From Prorocentrum cordatum (lineage: Eukaryota > Sar > Dinophyceae > Prorocentrales > Prorocentraceae): a DNA stretch of 64,000 nucleotides. Position numbers and translations under genes: made by a program. This document shows, piece by piece, positions 45,601 to 53,800 of this stretch. The stretch's first letter is position 1, and every line of letters starts with the position of its first letter. The stretch lies in the NCBI GenBank assembly GCA_963575745.1, contig CAUYUJ010014752.1:113012-177011 (forward strand). The letters run 5' to 3'. Below the pieces are notes generated by a model, which saw nothing but the letters and a program-made list of their open reading frames with translations, was not told where the DNA came from and did no database searches.

Positions 45601-48219
45601 CTGCGTTGACGGCTCGGCCGCGTGCCCGACGGAGGCCAGGCTTGCGCGGGCGGGCTGGGCAGCTGTGATGGTGGGAGACGTCGGGCAGGTCCCCGGAAGC
45701 ATGTTCGGCTGCGCGCCTGCGTGGATCCAGGATGTCAGGGGCGCGGAGCTGCGCGCGTTGCGCAGGCTGTTGCAAGAGGTTGGACCAGAACTCGCGGTGG
45801 TCTACTCGGGCTGCAAGGGGCTCGTGGCCGACGCGAGCGAGAAGAGGGGCACTGCTGCGGGGCCACGCACAAGCACGCGGACCTGTGGCGAGGTGTTTTC
45901 GCCATGAAGAAGGAGCTCGGCCACGAGTTCCTCAGTCTCAGGTGGGCGAAGGCCCGCGCGAGCTGGGCGGGGGCCAGCGGGTGCGGCGCCAGCTTCCAGG
46001 CTTACGCGGGCAACGTGGAGGCGGACAGGAGGGCGCGCCAAGGGGCGAAACTGCGCCCTGGCCTTGAGCGAGGCCGCCGCTTCAGCCCGACTCTGGTGCC
46101 GCCGCAGCGGCGGAGTGGCAAAACGGCGCGCCGCCCTAGCCTGGCCCGATCGGGCAAAACTCCGTGGTCCGCGGGCCCGAAACTTTCCTTGCCTGGTCCT
46201 GGTGAGGCCCGACGCGGGCCATCGGCTCCAACGGCTCGGGCGAGCCTGGGGGTGCGAGGTCCGTGGGATTTGGAGAGCGTCTAGGGCCAGGTTTCTTTCG
46301 AAGCAGAACCAAGGGCTTCCCAGGCTGGATGCCCAGTCCCACCCGTCCCATAGGCTTTGTCGGCGGGCTTGGAAGGCGGTCCCATGGGGTGGGGGAGGAC
46401 ACCGTCGTCTTTTGTAGGACTTGCGGGGCCTACGGGATGGGACAGGCCCCGCTCCTGTCAGGAGCCTGCGCCCCCTGGCCAGGAAGGGCCGAGACACGGC
46501 CAGGCTAGCGCGTGGGGCCCTGGACAGGCTTCGGGGAGGACGGGGGCCCCAGTCGGGCGTGTTCGGGGACCTCCCGTTCCCTGTGTCCAGGGTTGCGCGG
46601 TGTTAAACTCCAGGTGTCCAGGCCCGCGCCGGGCCTCTCTTCTTTCCTGGCGGGCCCTGGGCTTAAACCTGGGAGTTGAGCTCTCGTCAGAGAAGAGGTA
46701 ATTAAGAATGCGGAGCGGTCTGCTCCTCTTGTAGGAACCAAAGGAACCAGAGGAGGAGGAGGGGAAGGAGGAGGGAGAAATGTTTATGATGTCGAGCTGG
46801 ACGGAGAAGGAATCTGATTATTTGGAGCCTGAGGAGGTGGAAGAGGATACCGGCCCAACCCTTCCCCCTTTCGGGCTCGTGCTGATCCTGCCGTCCCTCC
46901 CCCTCCTCCCTCGCTCCCTCCTCCCCCTTCCCTTCGCCACCCTCCATACTTCCTCCTTCTTCCTCCCTTCTCCCTTCCCTCTCAACAACCTTCCTTCCTC
47001 TCGCTCCCCGCTCCTCCCTTCTGCCTCGTGGCCTCCCCCTTGCCAGCGTTTCTCGCGGTCCAGGGCGTACTGTGGCAGCTGGACAGGGAGACCTTCAACC
47101 ATGTCCGACCCGCCACCCGTGGCTCCCCCGCGCGCCGCCCGACCATATGCCGGAAGAGACCGGAAGAGCATCGGAGGTGGGGAAGGGCTCCGTCTTCCGC
47201 ATGGCACCGAGGAATCACGGCAACGGTTTTGGGGGATAAGTTCACGGTGAGGAAGTGGAGGAGGCGGCTTCACTCGCGGATCAGTTGCACGATTCTCGCT
47301 GACCTCGGGAGCGCGACTGGGGGGGGGTCTTGACAGATGCTCGGCTTCCTCCTGTGCTGCTCCACGTCTCGCCAGGTCGTGCGGGACGCGGCGGTGAAGC
47401 GGCGCGAACGCTACGAGGAGCCGTGGCCAGCGCGGAAGCTGCTCATCCCAGTTTGCCACTCAGGGATGTTTGACCCCGAAAGCAAAACACGAACTAGGTA
47501 TGACCGAACTTGGTTTGAACACGGGCCATCATCCTACAGTGCGCGTAAGCTTCTAGGGCCACTGGAGTCAAGAATGAGAGCCGGCATAAGAAGGCCCGAT
47601 CCAGCATGTAAAGCCCATCTCAGCTATCAATGCGTACGTTTATCCGAGGATCCCCTCTGCCGTCTCCAGACATGTTCGCCGAGAAGGTATCAGGAAAAGC
47701 TGTGATGTGTAGGGGGAGGCGAAACAGGCCAGGCCCCCTTCTCCCCCTCCCATCCCCTCCGCCCGAAAAGCCACTCCTCCCTTTGCCTCTCTTTTTTCTG
47801 GGGCCGTCTGTTTGGGATGCTAGTGCTGCTGATGATGGTTATGGTGATGAACATACTGTTGGTGCTGCTGCTGGTGCTGTTACTGATGATGATGATGATG
47901 ATGATGGTTTTGATCATGATGATGGTGATGCTGATACTGATGATGATGGTGATGGTGGTGATGATGAGGATGATGATGTTTATGATGATGAAGAAGGAGA
48001 TGCTGATGATGATGATGATGTCGATGAAACTGACGATGCTGCTGATGATGGTGATGGTGATCTTGATTATGGTGGTGATGATGAGGATGAGGATGATTAG
48101 GATGATGATGATGATGATGAAGGTGATGATGATCATGATGATGATGCGGATGTTGACTGTGATGATGGCGATGATGGTGATTATGATGATGATGCTGATG
48201 GTGGTTATGATGATGATGG

Positions 48220-48251
<32 letters not shown>

Positions 48252-48542
48252 GTGGTGATGATGCTGATGAAGGTAATGCTGGTGATGATGACGGTGCTGA
48301 CGATGATGATGGTGATGTTGCTGATGCTGATAATGATGATGCTGCTGATGATGCTGCTGATGATGCTGGCCGTTGATGATGACGATGCTGATGCTGATGA
48401 TTATGATGATGAAGCTGACTTAGGAATATGATGATGCTGATAAATGATGCTGATGGTTGCGACGATGATGCTGTTGATGAGGCAATGATGCTGCTGATGA
48501 TGATGCTGCTGATGATGATTCTGAGGCATATGATGTTGCTGC

Positions 48543-48576
<34 letters not shown>

Positions 48577-48633
48577 ACTGACGATGCTGCTGCTGATGAT
48601 GATGACGATGCGGCTGCTGCTGCTGCTGATGCC

Positions 48634-48669
<36 letters not shown>

Positions 48670-48724
48670 AATGGCGACGATGCTGCTGCTCCAGATGATG
48701 ATGCTGATGTTTATGTTGATGCTT

Positions 48725-48762
<38 letters not shown>

Positions 48763-48987
48763 CATGATGATGATGATGATGATGATGATGATCATGATGA
48801 TGATCATGATGATGGTGATGGCGGTGGTGGTGCTGGTGGTGATGATGATGTTGATGATGATGATTGTGATGATGATGCTTCTGATGATGATGATGATGAT
48901 GTGATGATGATGATGATGATGCTGATGATGATGATGATGAGGATGAGGATGATGATGATGATGAGGATGAGGATGAGGATGAGGATG

Positions 48988-49067
<80 letters not shown>

Positions 49068-51886
49068 AATGATAATTGAGGACGAGGAGGAGGAGGCGCT
49101 CGTCAGGAATTTCTCAAGGGGGTGCCGCTGCTGAAGTCCATGGAGGCTTACGAGCGCTCCCAGCTCTGCGACGCCCTCCGTGTGGAGACGTGCACGCAGG
49201 CGGGTGGAGTCCTCGTCAGCATGCCACCGCCCCTCTCCTCACCGTCTCCGGTTGTTCCTGTCGGCTCCGTCCGTCCTTCCTCTTCTCCCCCCTCACCGGA
49301 CAACCTTGCATGGTAACAATCACGACATGTTCGGATGGCGTTTGGCCACCCACGGATCGTGAGCAAAACGACTCACGCTGGCCTTGGGGAAAGGGTGGGG
49401 ATGCCTTGTGGCCCACGTCACGGCAGATTTTCAACGTCCGAGGAAAGCGTCCCCTTCTTCCCCTTTCCCCGCCTCCATATGCGCCCGTTCCCCCTCATTT
49501 CGGGTATCTCAGCTCCGATCCCACCCGCCATCCCACATCTCCGTCACCTTCGCTTGTGGTCCCCCCCTCTTCCTCCCTCCTCCTCCTCCTCCTCCTCCTC
49601 CTCCGCCTCCTCCTCCTCCTCCTCCTCCTCCTCCTCCTCCTCCTCCTCCTCCTCCTCCTCCTCCTCCTCCTCCTCCTCCTCCTCCTCCTCCTCCTCCCCC
49701 CCTCGGTGCGAGCCCCTGCGCCCGGCCGGAGCGGGAGCGCGGCTCTGCCGCAGGGCACGAAGGTAGTGACCCAGGGCGAGGCCGGCGACACTTTCTACAT
49801 CCTGGAGGATGGGCCCTGGGGCGCCCCGCGCGGGGGCCGCGTGGGGGGGGGGGGGAGGCGTCAGCGAGCCAGGGAGGAGGGGGGGGCGGAGGTGGGCGGG
49901 GCGGGGCGGGCGCAGGGTCAAGCAGTGGCGAAGCGTCCTGGCTCGCCTATAGCCCGACCGAACACTGTTCTAAGGACCCTGTGCGGTTCCCACGACATGT
50001 TCTCAGAACACTTCTGGCGGGGGCTGCCTTACTTTATCCCGTCGGGTGTATGCTCTAAGAACACTGTTCTTGTTCTTAAAACATTTCAGGAGCGAAAGAA
50101 GGACGTACACGTACATGAATCCACGCTGTTTTCGAGAGTTCGCATTGCACGAATGTTCGTATCACGCGGCAGGTCTCGCGGGTCAGGGGGCCGCGTTCAT
50201 GTACATAGCTGGGCGCGTACGTCCTTGGTGGGGTCCCTAATATTTTTGGGGTTCTACGAACATCTCGTGGCAGGGCTATAGGGATGCTGGGACGGCCGGT
50301 CCCTGCTGAGAGGCGGGCGGGGCGGGGCGGGCGCAGGAGGGCTATCCTCGCGGGGGAGGGGTGCGGGGAAGGAGCGGGCGGGAAGGGGGCGGGGGGTGGG
50401 CCGAAGGTGCAGGCTGGGCCTGCCGGGCCTGTCCGTGGACGAGGAGGAGGAGGAGGAGGAGGAGGAGGAGGAGGAGGAGGAGGAGGAGGAGGAGGAGGAG
50501 GAGGAGGAGGAGGAGGAGGAGGAGGGGGATTATCCCAGGCAGGCTCGCGTCGCAAGGGGAACTGCGGGAGGCTCCTGGCCGTTTTCGCCCCCCCCTTCTC
50601 CCGGAGGCCCTCCACTGGGCCCCGGGGCCGGGGCCCTCAAATGGTGCGGTGACCACACCGTGCGGTGAGTCGGTGGGGATTCGGGGTCCCCGCACGGTTT
50701 TGGGGGACTTGGGTCGTTCTCCGAGGACGTCTCGGGCGACAGGGGCCTCCGCGGTCCCAAGACCGTGCGGTGACGGACCGTGCGGTGAGGTCTTGGGGGA
50801 TTTCGAGGTCACCGCACGGTCTGTCACCGCACCGTTTTGGGACTCCCAAGCATCGGGCGGCGTGTGACTGCTGGCTGGCCTCCAGGAGTGAGCCTTCGAT
50901 TCGAGGTCCCTCAAGTGGGAGTGGTGCAAAAAAGCTGGAAGCAGTGTATGCGCCCTCCTATGCGACGACTGGCGGACCCCCTCGGTGCCTCGGTTGGGCT
51001 TCCGTCGTGCAGATCGGCTCGCGAATGAATACCTCGCCTGAGAAGGCCCCACCACCTCAGGTGACGTGCGAAAGCGATATCGTCACCACCATCCACGCAC
51101 TACCTCAACCAGACGATTCAACACGGGCTCCGTTTTGTCATTGGTGGGCTCACAGCGGCAGCGGCTGGTGTCGCTCAGCTTGGTGTCGTTGGCAGTTGAT
51201 GGATCTACTGATTACTTAGGCGGAACGTCTTCAGGCGTAACCGACAGAACTTGCGGACGCTCCCCATGGCAGTCTTGTGGTCTCGTGCGCGCCCGTTTTC
51301 TCTGTGCGGCCAAGCTCGTGAATATCTGAACCAGTAACGCAGATGACATTCGCGGCACCGTCCAGCGATCTTTCTTGTGCCTTGTCAGTTGGAATCAGCT
51401 TGCAGCGAACGGAAAAACCACGGATGCGCAGGATCAGGAGAATCAGCAGGATCATGAGCAGACTTTTGCCAGAGGAGGACCATGAGCTTGAGTGGGGGCA
51501 CCGTCGCGAGGTCGAGATTGTTGTGAACATGCTTTTGTGATAAACGCGTAGGGGAGTTAAGCCAGCATATATTCTCGTTTGTCAAGTACAAGTTCGATTC
51601 AATGTTGAGATGGTCGCGCAAGAAATGTTTTTTCAGCGATTGCTGTCAGCGCGCTGGAGCTGAATATTGAAAGTGCACTCGTGCAAACAGAGGAATATCG
51701 ATCACACTTTTCGCTCCGCTTTGTTGGTTCGAATTGAAGAGGAGGAGATTGTGCAACATGAGGGAGAGGCCGAGGAGTACACGGAGGACTATGAACAGAG
51801 AGGGTTCGAGGATGAAGGTGGGGGCCTTGTAGGAGGGCGAATGCGACGTGGAGAAGGTCTATGTCGATGGCACCCCGCCCGCCAAG
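30625..51886 (+). CDS. PKA regulatory-subunit-like protein, partial, six exons
   Basis: Exons at 30625-30683, 47064-47102, 47376-47417, 49107-49199, 49754-49807 and 51833-51886 join in frame into an uninterrupted match, from memory, to the tandem cyclic-nucleotide-binding (CNB) domains of cAMP-dependent protein kinase regulatory subunits. The order is: phosphate-binding cassette of the first CNB domain; LW-x-LDRETF end of that domain; basic linker RRERYE; helix EFLKGVPLLKSMEAYER starting the second CNB domain; and its beta-strands GTKVVTQGEAGDTFYILE then EGECDVEKV. Known role: these subunits hold the kinase catalytic subunit inactive until cAMP binds. The first CNB half, the N-terminus and the second cassette are not found in the window. 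Cyclic-GMP-dependent kinase (PKG) has similar domains and cannot be excluded. Only one of the introns has a GT donor. Confidence 0.82.
31821..32200. repeat. TATGC pentamer satellite
   Basis: About 75 pentamers, mostly CTATG with GTG/GCG variants. Because the unit is 5 bp, all three forward frames encode the same Met-Leu-Cys-Tyr repeat. The stretch 30700-31800 contains a CGTC-rich tract (about 30893-30935) and no convincing gene. Confidence 0.95.
32205..32582. repeat. GCTAA repeat and 148-bp tandem duplication
   Basis: TAAGCTAAGC pentamer-like sequence (32205-32300) merges into two tandem copies of a unit: 32281-32423 and 32429-32582. Both contain GGGGACGTCACTGGGGGAAC and end CTAGGCAGAGCCTAGGTAGG. 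The second copy has an extra stretch near CTTTAAGAGAA. Confidence 0.9.
32596..33087 (+). CDS. Hypothetical Cys-rich frame
   Basis: A 163-codon frame with non-repetitive composition and many cysteines in its second half (KCECAAPHCPFG, IQCCLNAQHTH, CGRGSVCCENYQACLSC), suggesting a possible metal-binding region if real. It lies inside intron 1 of the PKA-R-like gene. No family is recognised. A minus-strand frame (33006-33392) overlaps it and looks equally protein-like, so strand and reality are unsure. Confidence 0.25.
   Translation: MMMLFNLRGHQRECGIQSLKRPVLILLRQGTHCLSKSLQGKRPRALQLSGGVILFIRGPTKPDTRFGRKRKCECAAPHCPFGSEMPARTDNSVQIQCCLNAQHTHRFTRDLCGRQVSNEKDVSRARCGRGSVCCENYQACLSCVNVLPKRPYDNTSAFLEHRM
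33745..33780. repeat. GGA microsatellite
   Basis: Short GGA tract (about nine units). Sequence from 33090 to 33990 shows no identifiable gene. Confidence 0.9.
33989..34190. repeat. Foldback sequence
   Basis: A left arm (about 34001-34040, with CCCAACCCAACCCGAA) pairs with a right arm (about 34136-34175, with TTCGGGTTGGGTTGGG). Between them lies an inner short inverted repeat around CCGAAATTCGGG. Non-coding. Confidence 0.65.
34396..34956. mobile_element. Candidate TIR (MITE-like) element, 561 bp
   Basis: A 51-bp left arm (34396-34446, starting TCGGCGGCGAGCGAGG) matches the reverse complement of a right arm (34906-34956) at 45 of 51 bases by eye. The interior has GGGACCTCTTGGGG-type repeats and no coding frame I can support. 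No clear target-site duplication was found at the edges. A small non-autonomous DNA transposon is the likeliest reading; a plain inverted duplication is the alternative. Confidence 0.55.
35209..35376 (+). repeat. Dispersed repeat, copy B
   Basis: Second copy of the repeat at 27491-27660, in the same orientation and closely similar, including the central GGTCCAGGTCCGTCGGTTTC and the duplicated GGTTTACTAAAGGGAGG motif. This copy lies in intron 1 of the PKA-R-like gene. Confidence 0.8.
35690..36260. other. Degenerate GGCCTCTTGG-type repeat region
   Basis: Irregularly repeated CTCTTGGGG/CCCTCTGAGG phrases about 20-40 bp apart, related to the interior of the TIR element (34552-34650) and to 52180-52720. 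Frames through it are Gly/Leu/Ser-rich and not convincing. Confidence 0.5.
36491..38085. other. GC-rich sequence with competing open frames, unresolved
   Basis: Several frames on both strands are open for 100-260 codons. The + frame at 36491-37219 is Ser/Thr/Ala-rich and ends with a possible KCHKCG metal-binding motif; an alternative + frame between about 36700 and 37050 encodes an unusual Tyr/Phe/Arg-rich sequence. At 37600-37800 a + frame contains WRELVRECLEKAQGALAEVS, a good helix. I cannot choose between them and recognise no family. Confidence 0.35.
38326..38765. repeat. 12-bp ACGAAACATCTA satellite in two blocks
   Basis: Tandem ACGAAACATYTA units at 38326-38460 and 38630-38765, separated by a segment containing two copies of GGTCGCGCGAGCCC (38510 and 38586) near GGGCGAACCTCG-like sequence. 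As 12 is a multiple of three, all frames read through as Tyr-Glu-Thr-Ser or Lys-His-Leu-Arg repeats. Confidence 0.9.
39090..40945. other. GC-rich sequence, open on both strands, no identifiable gene
   Basis: Frames of 150-485 codons overlap on both strands and are Arg/Ala/Gly-rich. None shows a domain I recognise. The preceding AT-richer stretch (38770-39085) has T-runs and GT-rich sequence but no gene. Confidence 0.4.
40948..41080. repeat. G-run repeat (GTCCGGGGGGG)
   Basis: Successive phrases such as CTTGTGGTCCGGGGGG, CTGCAGTTCTGGGGGG and GGTGCCTGTAGTCCGGGG with G-runs of 6-14. The same phrases recur at 44688-44912. The G-runs could form quadruplexes. Confidence 0.8.
41130..42620. repeat. 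42-bp satellite (GGCCAAATCGCTTGAGACAT)
   Basis: About 30 tandem units of 42 bp, each containing GGCCAAATCGCTTGAGACAT and then a CCTCACATTTCTTAATAGAA-like half. It is interrupted near 41800-41925 by pyrimidine-rich sequence. It is markedly AT-richer than its surroundings. Smaller blocks are at about 43110-43240, 43520-43770 and 44190-44340. Open frames encode a 14-residue repeat (ETSSHFLIDLAKSP) on + and another on -, consistent with a period divisible by three rather than with a gene. Confidence 0.9.
42625..42765. repeat. CTCCTA/TATTCC pyrimidine repeat
   Basis: ACTCCTACTCCTATTCCT-type hexamer repeat following the 42-bp satellite. The segment 42770-43110 shows a second small repeat around GGCCCAGGGAGCTCTTATT (about 42939 and 43017) and no gene. 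Confidence 0.85.
43311..44341. repeat. About 350-bp direct duplication separated by spacer
   Basis: Copy 1 (about 43311-43670) and copy 2 (about 43985-44341) share GGCCGGGTGCTAAGATRACG, then GATACCCTCGGGTGGACCAC and CGACGGCCGAGAAAAACGCA, then the same 42-bp satellite units. The spacer between them carries TTCGTATTCTTAT-type repeats. No gene is supported. Confidence 0.8.
44688..44912. repeat. G-run repeat, second locus
   Basis: Same phrase family as 40948-41080 (CTTGTGGTCCGGGGGG, GCCTGCAGTCCGGGGG). It directly precedes the LINE relic, so it may have belonged to the same mobile element. The stretch 44342-44687 holds GTAACAGTAGCATCACG-type short repeats and TTCTTATTCG sequence, without a gene. 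Confidence 0.75.
44960..46600 (+). mobile_element. Decayed LINE (non-LTR retrotransposon) 3' part with RNase H
   Basis: Protein-like pieces in successive + frames follow the order expected for the C-terminal part of a non-LTR retrotransposon. First comes AVFLSLKRVGWQQL and DGGQIVELRVLSPRVV (about 45030-45150). A Cys motif follows, SCQWCGCETGAAFYRLF (about 45370-45430). Next is an RNase H domain (45590-46055), and then another Cys motif, VVFCRTCGAYGMGQAPLLSG (about 46405-46465). At least four frame changes separate the pieces, one of them at a G-run near 45150. The reverse transcriptase part is absent, so this is a 5'-truncated, dead copy lying in intron 1 of the PKA-R-like gene. The resemblance to dinoflagellate LINE proteins is from memory. 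Confidence 0.7.
45590..46055 (+). pseudogene. RNase H domain relic of LINE
   Basis: Contains ICVDGSAACPTEARLARAGW with the first catalytic Asp at 45608-45610, the Glu in RGAELRAL, and the final Asp in GNVEADRRARQGAKL. Where the third catalytic Asp is expected (VVYSGCKGLV) the codon at 45809-45811 is GGC, Gly. The frame changes at about 45860, between KGLVADASE and KHADLWRGVFAMKKELG. Both features argue that it is inactive. RNase H removes RNA from RNA-DNA hybrids during retrotransposition. Confidence 0.7.
47064..47102 (+). CDS. PKA-R-like exon: end of CNB-A domain
   Basis: A 39-bp exon encoding GVLWQLDRETFNH. LW-x-LDR is the conserved end of CNB domain A, where the Trp helps link the two CNB domains in PKA regulatory subunits. 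The acceptor is GGTCCAG|GGC; the donor is CAT|GTCCGA, the only canonical GT donor found in this gene. The intron to the next exon is 273 bp. Confidence 0.85.
47376..47417 (+). CDS. PKA-R-like exon: linker RRERYE
   Basis: A 42-bp exon encoding VVRDAAVKRRERYE, the basic helical linker before CNB-B. The acceptor is CTCGCCAG|GTC. The donor is GAG|GAGCCG, a GA-type donor identical in its first six bases to that of intron 1. Joining to the next exon restores the family motif YEEFL. Confidence 0.85.
47418..49106 (+). other. Intron 3 of PKA-R-like gene
   Basis: 1,689 bp, starting GAGCCG and ending CTCGTCAG. The tetranucleotide AGGA stands at both exon-intron borders. Most of its length is the GAT satellite. 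Confidence 0.75.
47820..49076. repeat. GAT triplet satellite, about 1.2 kb
   Basis: Almost continuous GAT with GCT, GGT and GAG variants. All frames are open over long distances (poly-Asp/Ala/Gly, poly-Met or Ile/Ser). It lies within intron 3 of the PKA-R-like gene, ending 30 bp before exon 4. Confidence 0.95.
49107..49199 (+). CDS. PKA-R-like exon: start of CNB-B domain
   Basis: A 93-bp exon encoding EFLKGVPLLKSMEAYER, then SQLCDALRVETCTQ. It corresponds to the N-terminal helices of the second CNB domain (family pattern FL-x-x-VP-x-L-x-SL-x-x-ER-x-x-x-x-DAL). The end at 49199 is chosen because joining CAG to GGC in the next exon gives the same length as mammalian PKA regulatory subunits (22 residues from DAL to GD, recalled from memory). 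The donor is CAG|GCGGGT, GC-type. Confidence 0.82.
49576..49697. repeat. CTC triplet microsatellite
   Basis: About 40 CTC units within intron 4 (49200-49753), about 55 bp before the exon 5 acceptor. It may act as an extended pyrimidine tract. Confidence 0.95.
49754..49807 (+). CDS. PKA-R-like exon: CNB-B beta strands
   Basis: A 54-bp exon encoding GTKVVTQGEAGDTFYILE, matching the family pattern G-x-x-VV-x-QGE-x-GD-x-FYI-x-E. The acceptor is CTGCCGCAG|GGC and the donor is GAG|GATGGG (GA-type). Confidence 0.88.
50441..50526. repeat. GGA microsatellite
   Basis: About 28 GGA units in intron 5. Confidence 0.95.
50762..50835. repeat. Long inverted repeat built from ACCGTGCGGTGA
   Basis: Arm 1 (50762-50792) carries two copies of ACCGTGCGGTGA; arm 2 (50805-50835) carries the complement. 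About 27 of 31 bases can pair around a 12-nt loop. Further copies of the 12-mer flank it at 50641-50696. Confidence 0.75.
51833..51886 (+). CDS. PKA-R-like exon: CNB-B continuation
   Basis: Encodes EGECDVEKVYVDGTPPAK. Joined to FYILE it gives the family phrase FYIxEEGE. The acceptor is CCTTGTAG|GAG. The probable donor is AAG|GCACTG (GC-type), but the end is inferred only from length and from the donor type used elsewhere in this gene. The following cassette exon (FGELALL...PRAATV) was not found up to 64 kb. Confidence 0.68.
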
Positions 51887-52179
51887 GCACTGCCGCCCCG
51901 CTCAGCCACAGCTTCCAAGTAATACCCCGCGCCTCAGTGTTCTTGCTCGTCCTGGTGCATCCCTGTCGGTTCTTATCGAAGACGCCTTGGGCGAGTCAAC
52001 GCCCCACTTTCCGTTCTGGAAACGCCCAGGTGGCCAAACGTTGGGCCAAAGCTTGGCCAGCCTATTGGACTATGTGTTTCCCCAGCCGTTGTGGAAGTTC
52101 TTGGAGGATCAATTGAGGGAGAAATCGAGTAGGAGGATAAGGAGGAAGAAAGGGAGGAGAAGGAGAAGGAGGGCGAAGA

Positions 52180-52720
52180 TGCCTCTTGGCAGCCTCTTGG
52201 GGCCTCCTACGGGCTTCCTGGGGCCTCTGGGGGGCCTCTGAGGGGCTTACTGGGAGCCTCTTGGGGCCTCTTCGGGGCCTCTTGGGGAACCTATGGGGCT
52301 TTCAAGGGGCCTCTTGCCCTGTTGGGGCCGTGTTTGGGCCTCTTTGGCCGGGGCCCTCTTGGCCTGTCTTGCGGCCCTCTTGGGGGTTGGGGCCGTTTCG
52401 GGGCTATCTTGGAGGCCTCTTGGGCCCCGTTTGCGTCTGCTGGAAGGCCGAGAAGGCGAGAACGCGAACGTCTTTCACTTTCCAAAGGCAAATAAATAAT
52501 TGTGCCCTCTTCAGGCCCTCTTGAGCCCTCTTAGGCCGTATCTGGGGCCGCTTGGATAGTCCTGAGGCCAGCTGGGGCCGTCTTGGAAGAACACTGGGCC
52601 GTCCAGGGGTTATGTTGGCCTTCTTCGAGGCGCCTTGGAAGCAATTTTGGATTGTGCTGGGCCGTCTTGGATGCCATCTTGGGGGGGCATCCTGGGCGTC
52701 TTGGAGGTCGGCGCAGGAAG
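52180..52720. repeat. GGCCTCTTGGGG degenerate repeat
   Basis: Many GGGGCCTCTTGGGG-like phrases about 10-25 bp apart, later spaced out as GGCCGTCTTGG. Related sequence lies at 34552-34650 (inside the TIR element) and 35690-36260. Frames give Leu-Leu-Gly repeats only. Confidence 0.75.
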
Positions 52721-53220
52721 TTCCTTTGGAGGGCACTTGTTTGTCGGATGGTGCTGTACTAATGCTATGCAGTGCTATCGCTATGGTTTGCCAAAGCTGT
52801 GATATGCCATACTGTGCTGCCCTGCGCCGTGGCATGCTATACACACTCGGATCTGTCATGCCATGATCTGTTACGCTATGCTTCGTTATGCGCGGCTATG
52901 CAAGTCAATGATTCCCCCTGCCATGCTGACATAAACACTGACACATGTTGACGCGCGCGGTCATTGTCACAGACAGTCAAGCATATATAAACACATGGTA
53001 CGTTGCACGGTCGAGTTAAATTGTTTGGCGTCGCATCCACAGCGTGGCATACATTATCGAATCTAAAGGTGCCATGCGTTATAACGCGAAGGCAGAGTGC
53101 CACATGCTACACTAGGCTTGTTACCATCGGTATAAGCCATTGCACACTTTGTCGGTACACTCCATTCGACACCATTGCGTGGCACCGTGTGACAGCTTAC
53201 GCCTCGTGCTCAGATCCTTC
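52720..53220. other. Low-GC spacer with ATGCTATGC-like traces, no gene
   Basis: Includes TGCTATGCAGTGCTATCGC and similar degenerate pentamer-like sequence (52750-52910) resembling the TATGC satellite at 31.8 kb. Nothing else is recognised. Confidence 0.5.
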
Positions 53221-53800
53221 AGTCAATGCCTCCCCTCCCTCCGTCCCTCCCTCCCTCCCTCCCTCCCTCCCTCCCTCTCGCCCTCGCAGCCCACTGGCGC
53301 TCCCACCCCCCCACCCTTCCGCCCTCCACTCTCCCTCCTCCCTTCCGTTGCAGCCTTCCGCCTCCTCCCTCCTCCCGCCGCCTGCGCCCGGCCTGCCGGC
53401 AGGCGGCCTCTCTTCTCGGCCCGCCCGCGGGGGCCCCCCCCGGCGCCGGCGCCGGCCGCCCGCGGCGTCGCGCGGCCGCCCATTCCAGAGGAAGCGCGGA
53501 CGCGGCGGCTGGGGCATACAATTTGTTGCTGCTGCTCCATACTCCTCCTCCTCCTCCTCCTCCTCCTCCTCCTCCTCCTCCTCCTCCTCCTCCTCCTCCT
53601 CCTCCCCCTCCTCCATCTTCCTGCCTCCACCTCCATTTTCATGCCTCCTCGCTCCTCCTTCCCTCCTCCCCCCACTCTCCTTCTTCCCTCCTCCTCCCTC
53701 TTCCCTCCTCCTCCCTCTTCCCTCCTCCTTCTCCTTGTCCCCCCTTCTTATCCTCCCTCCTCTCTCTTTCTGCTTTTCCCTTCGTCCGTCCTCATCCGTC
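53221..53800. repeat. CCCT and CTC pyrimidine repeats
   Basis: CCCTCC repeats (53225-53280), a CTC triplet run (53542-53604) and TCCTCCCTCT-type repeats to 53800. A GC-rich stretch between them gives apparent frames on both strands that I do not accept. Confidence 0.9.

Larger units (their letters stand above)
30684..47063 (+). other. Intron 1 of PKA-R-like gene (16,380 bp)
   Basis: No residues are missing across it compared with PKA regulatory subunits: 15 residues from PRAA to LW on both. It starts GAGCCG and ends GGTCCAG, with AGG on both sides of the splice point. It contains a TATGC satellite, a 148-bp tandem duplication, a candidate TIR element, 12-bp and 42-bp satellites and a LINE relic. 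Confidence 0.75.
49808..51832 (+). other. Intron 5 of PKA-R-like gene
   Basis: 2,025 bp, starting GATGGG and ending CCTTGTAG, with AGGA at both borders. Contains G-rich sequence, a GGA microsatellite and a long hairpin. No separate gene is seen. Confidence 0.72.

Noticed and set aside
47817-48904. Met/Asp-rich frames of 150-200 codons
   Set aside because: They are the GAT satellite in intron 3.
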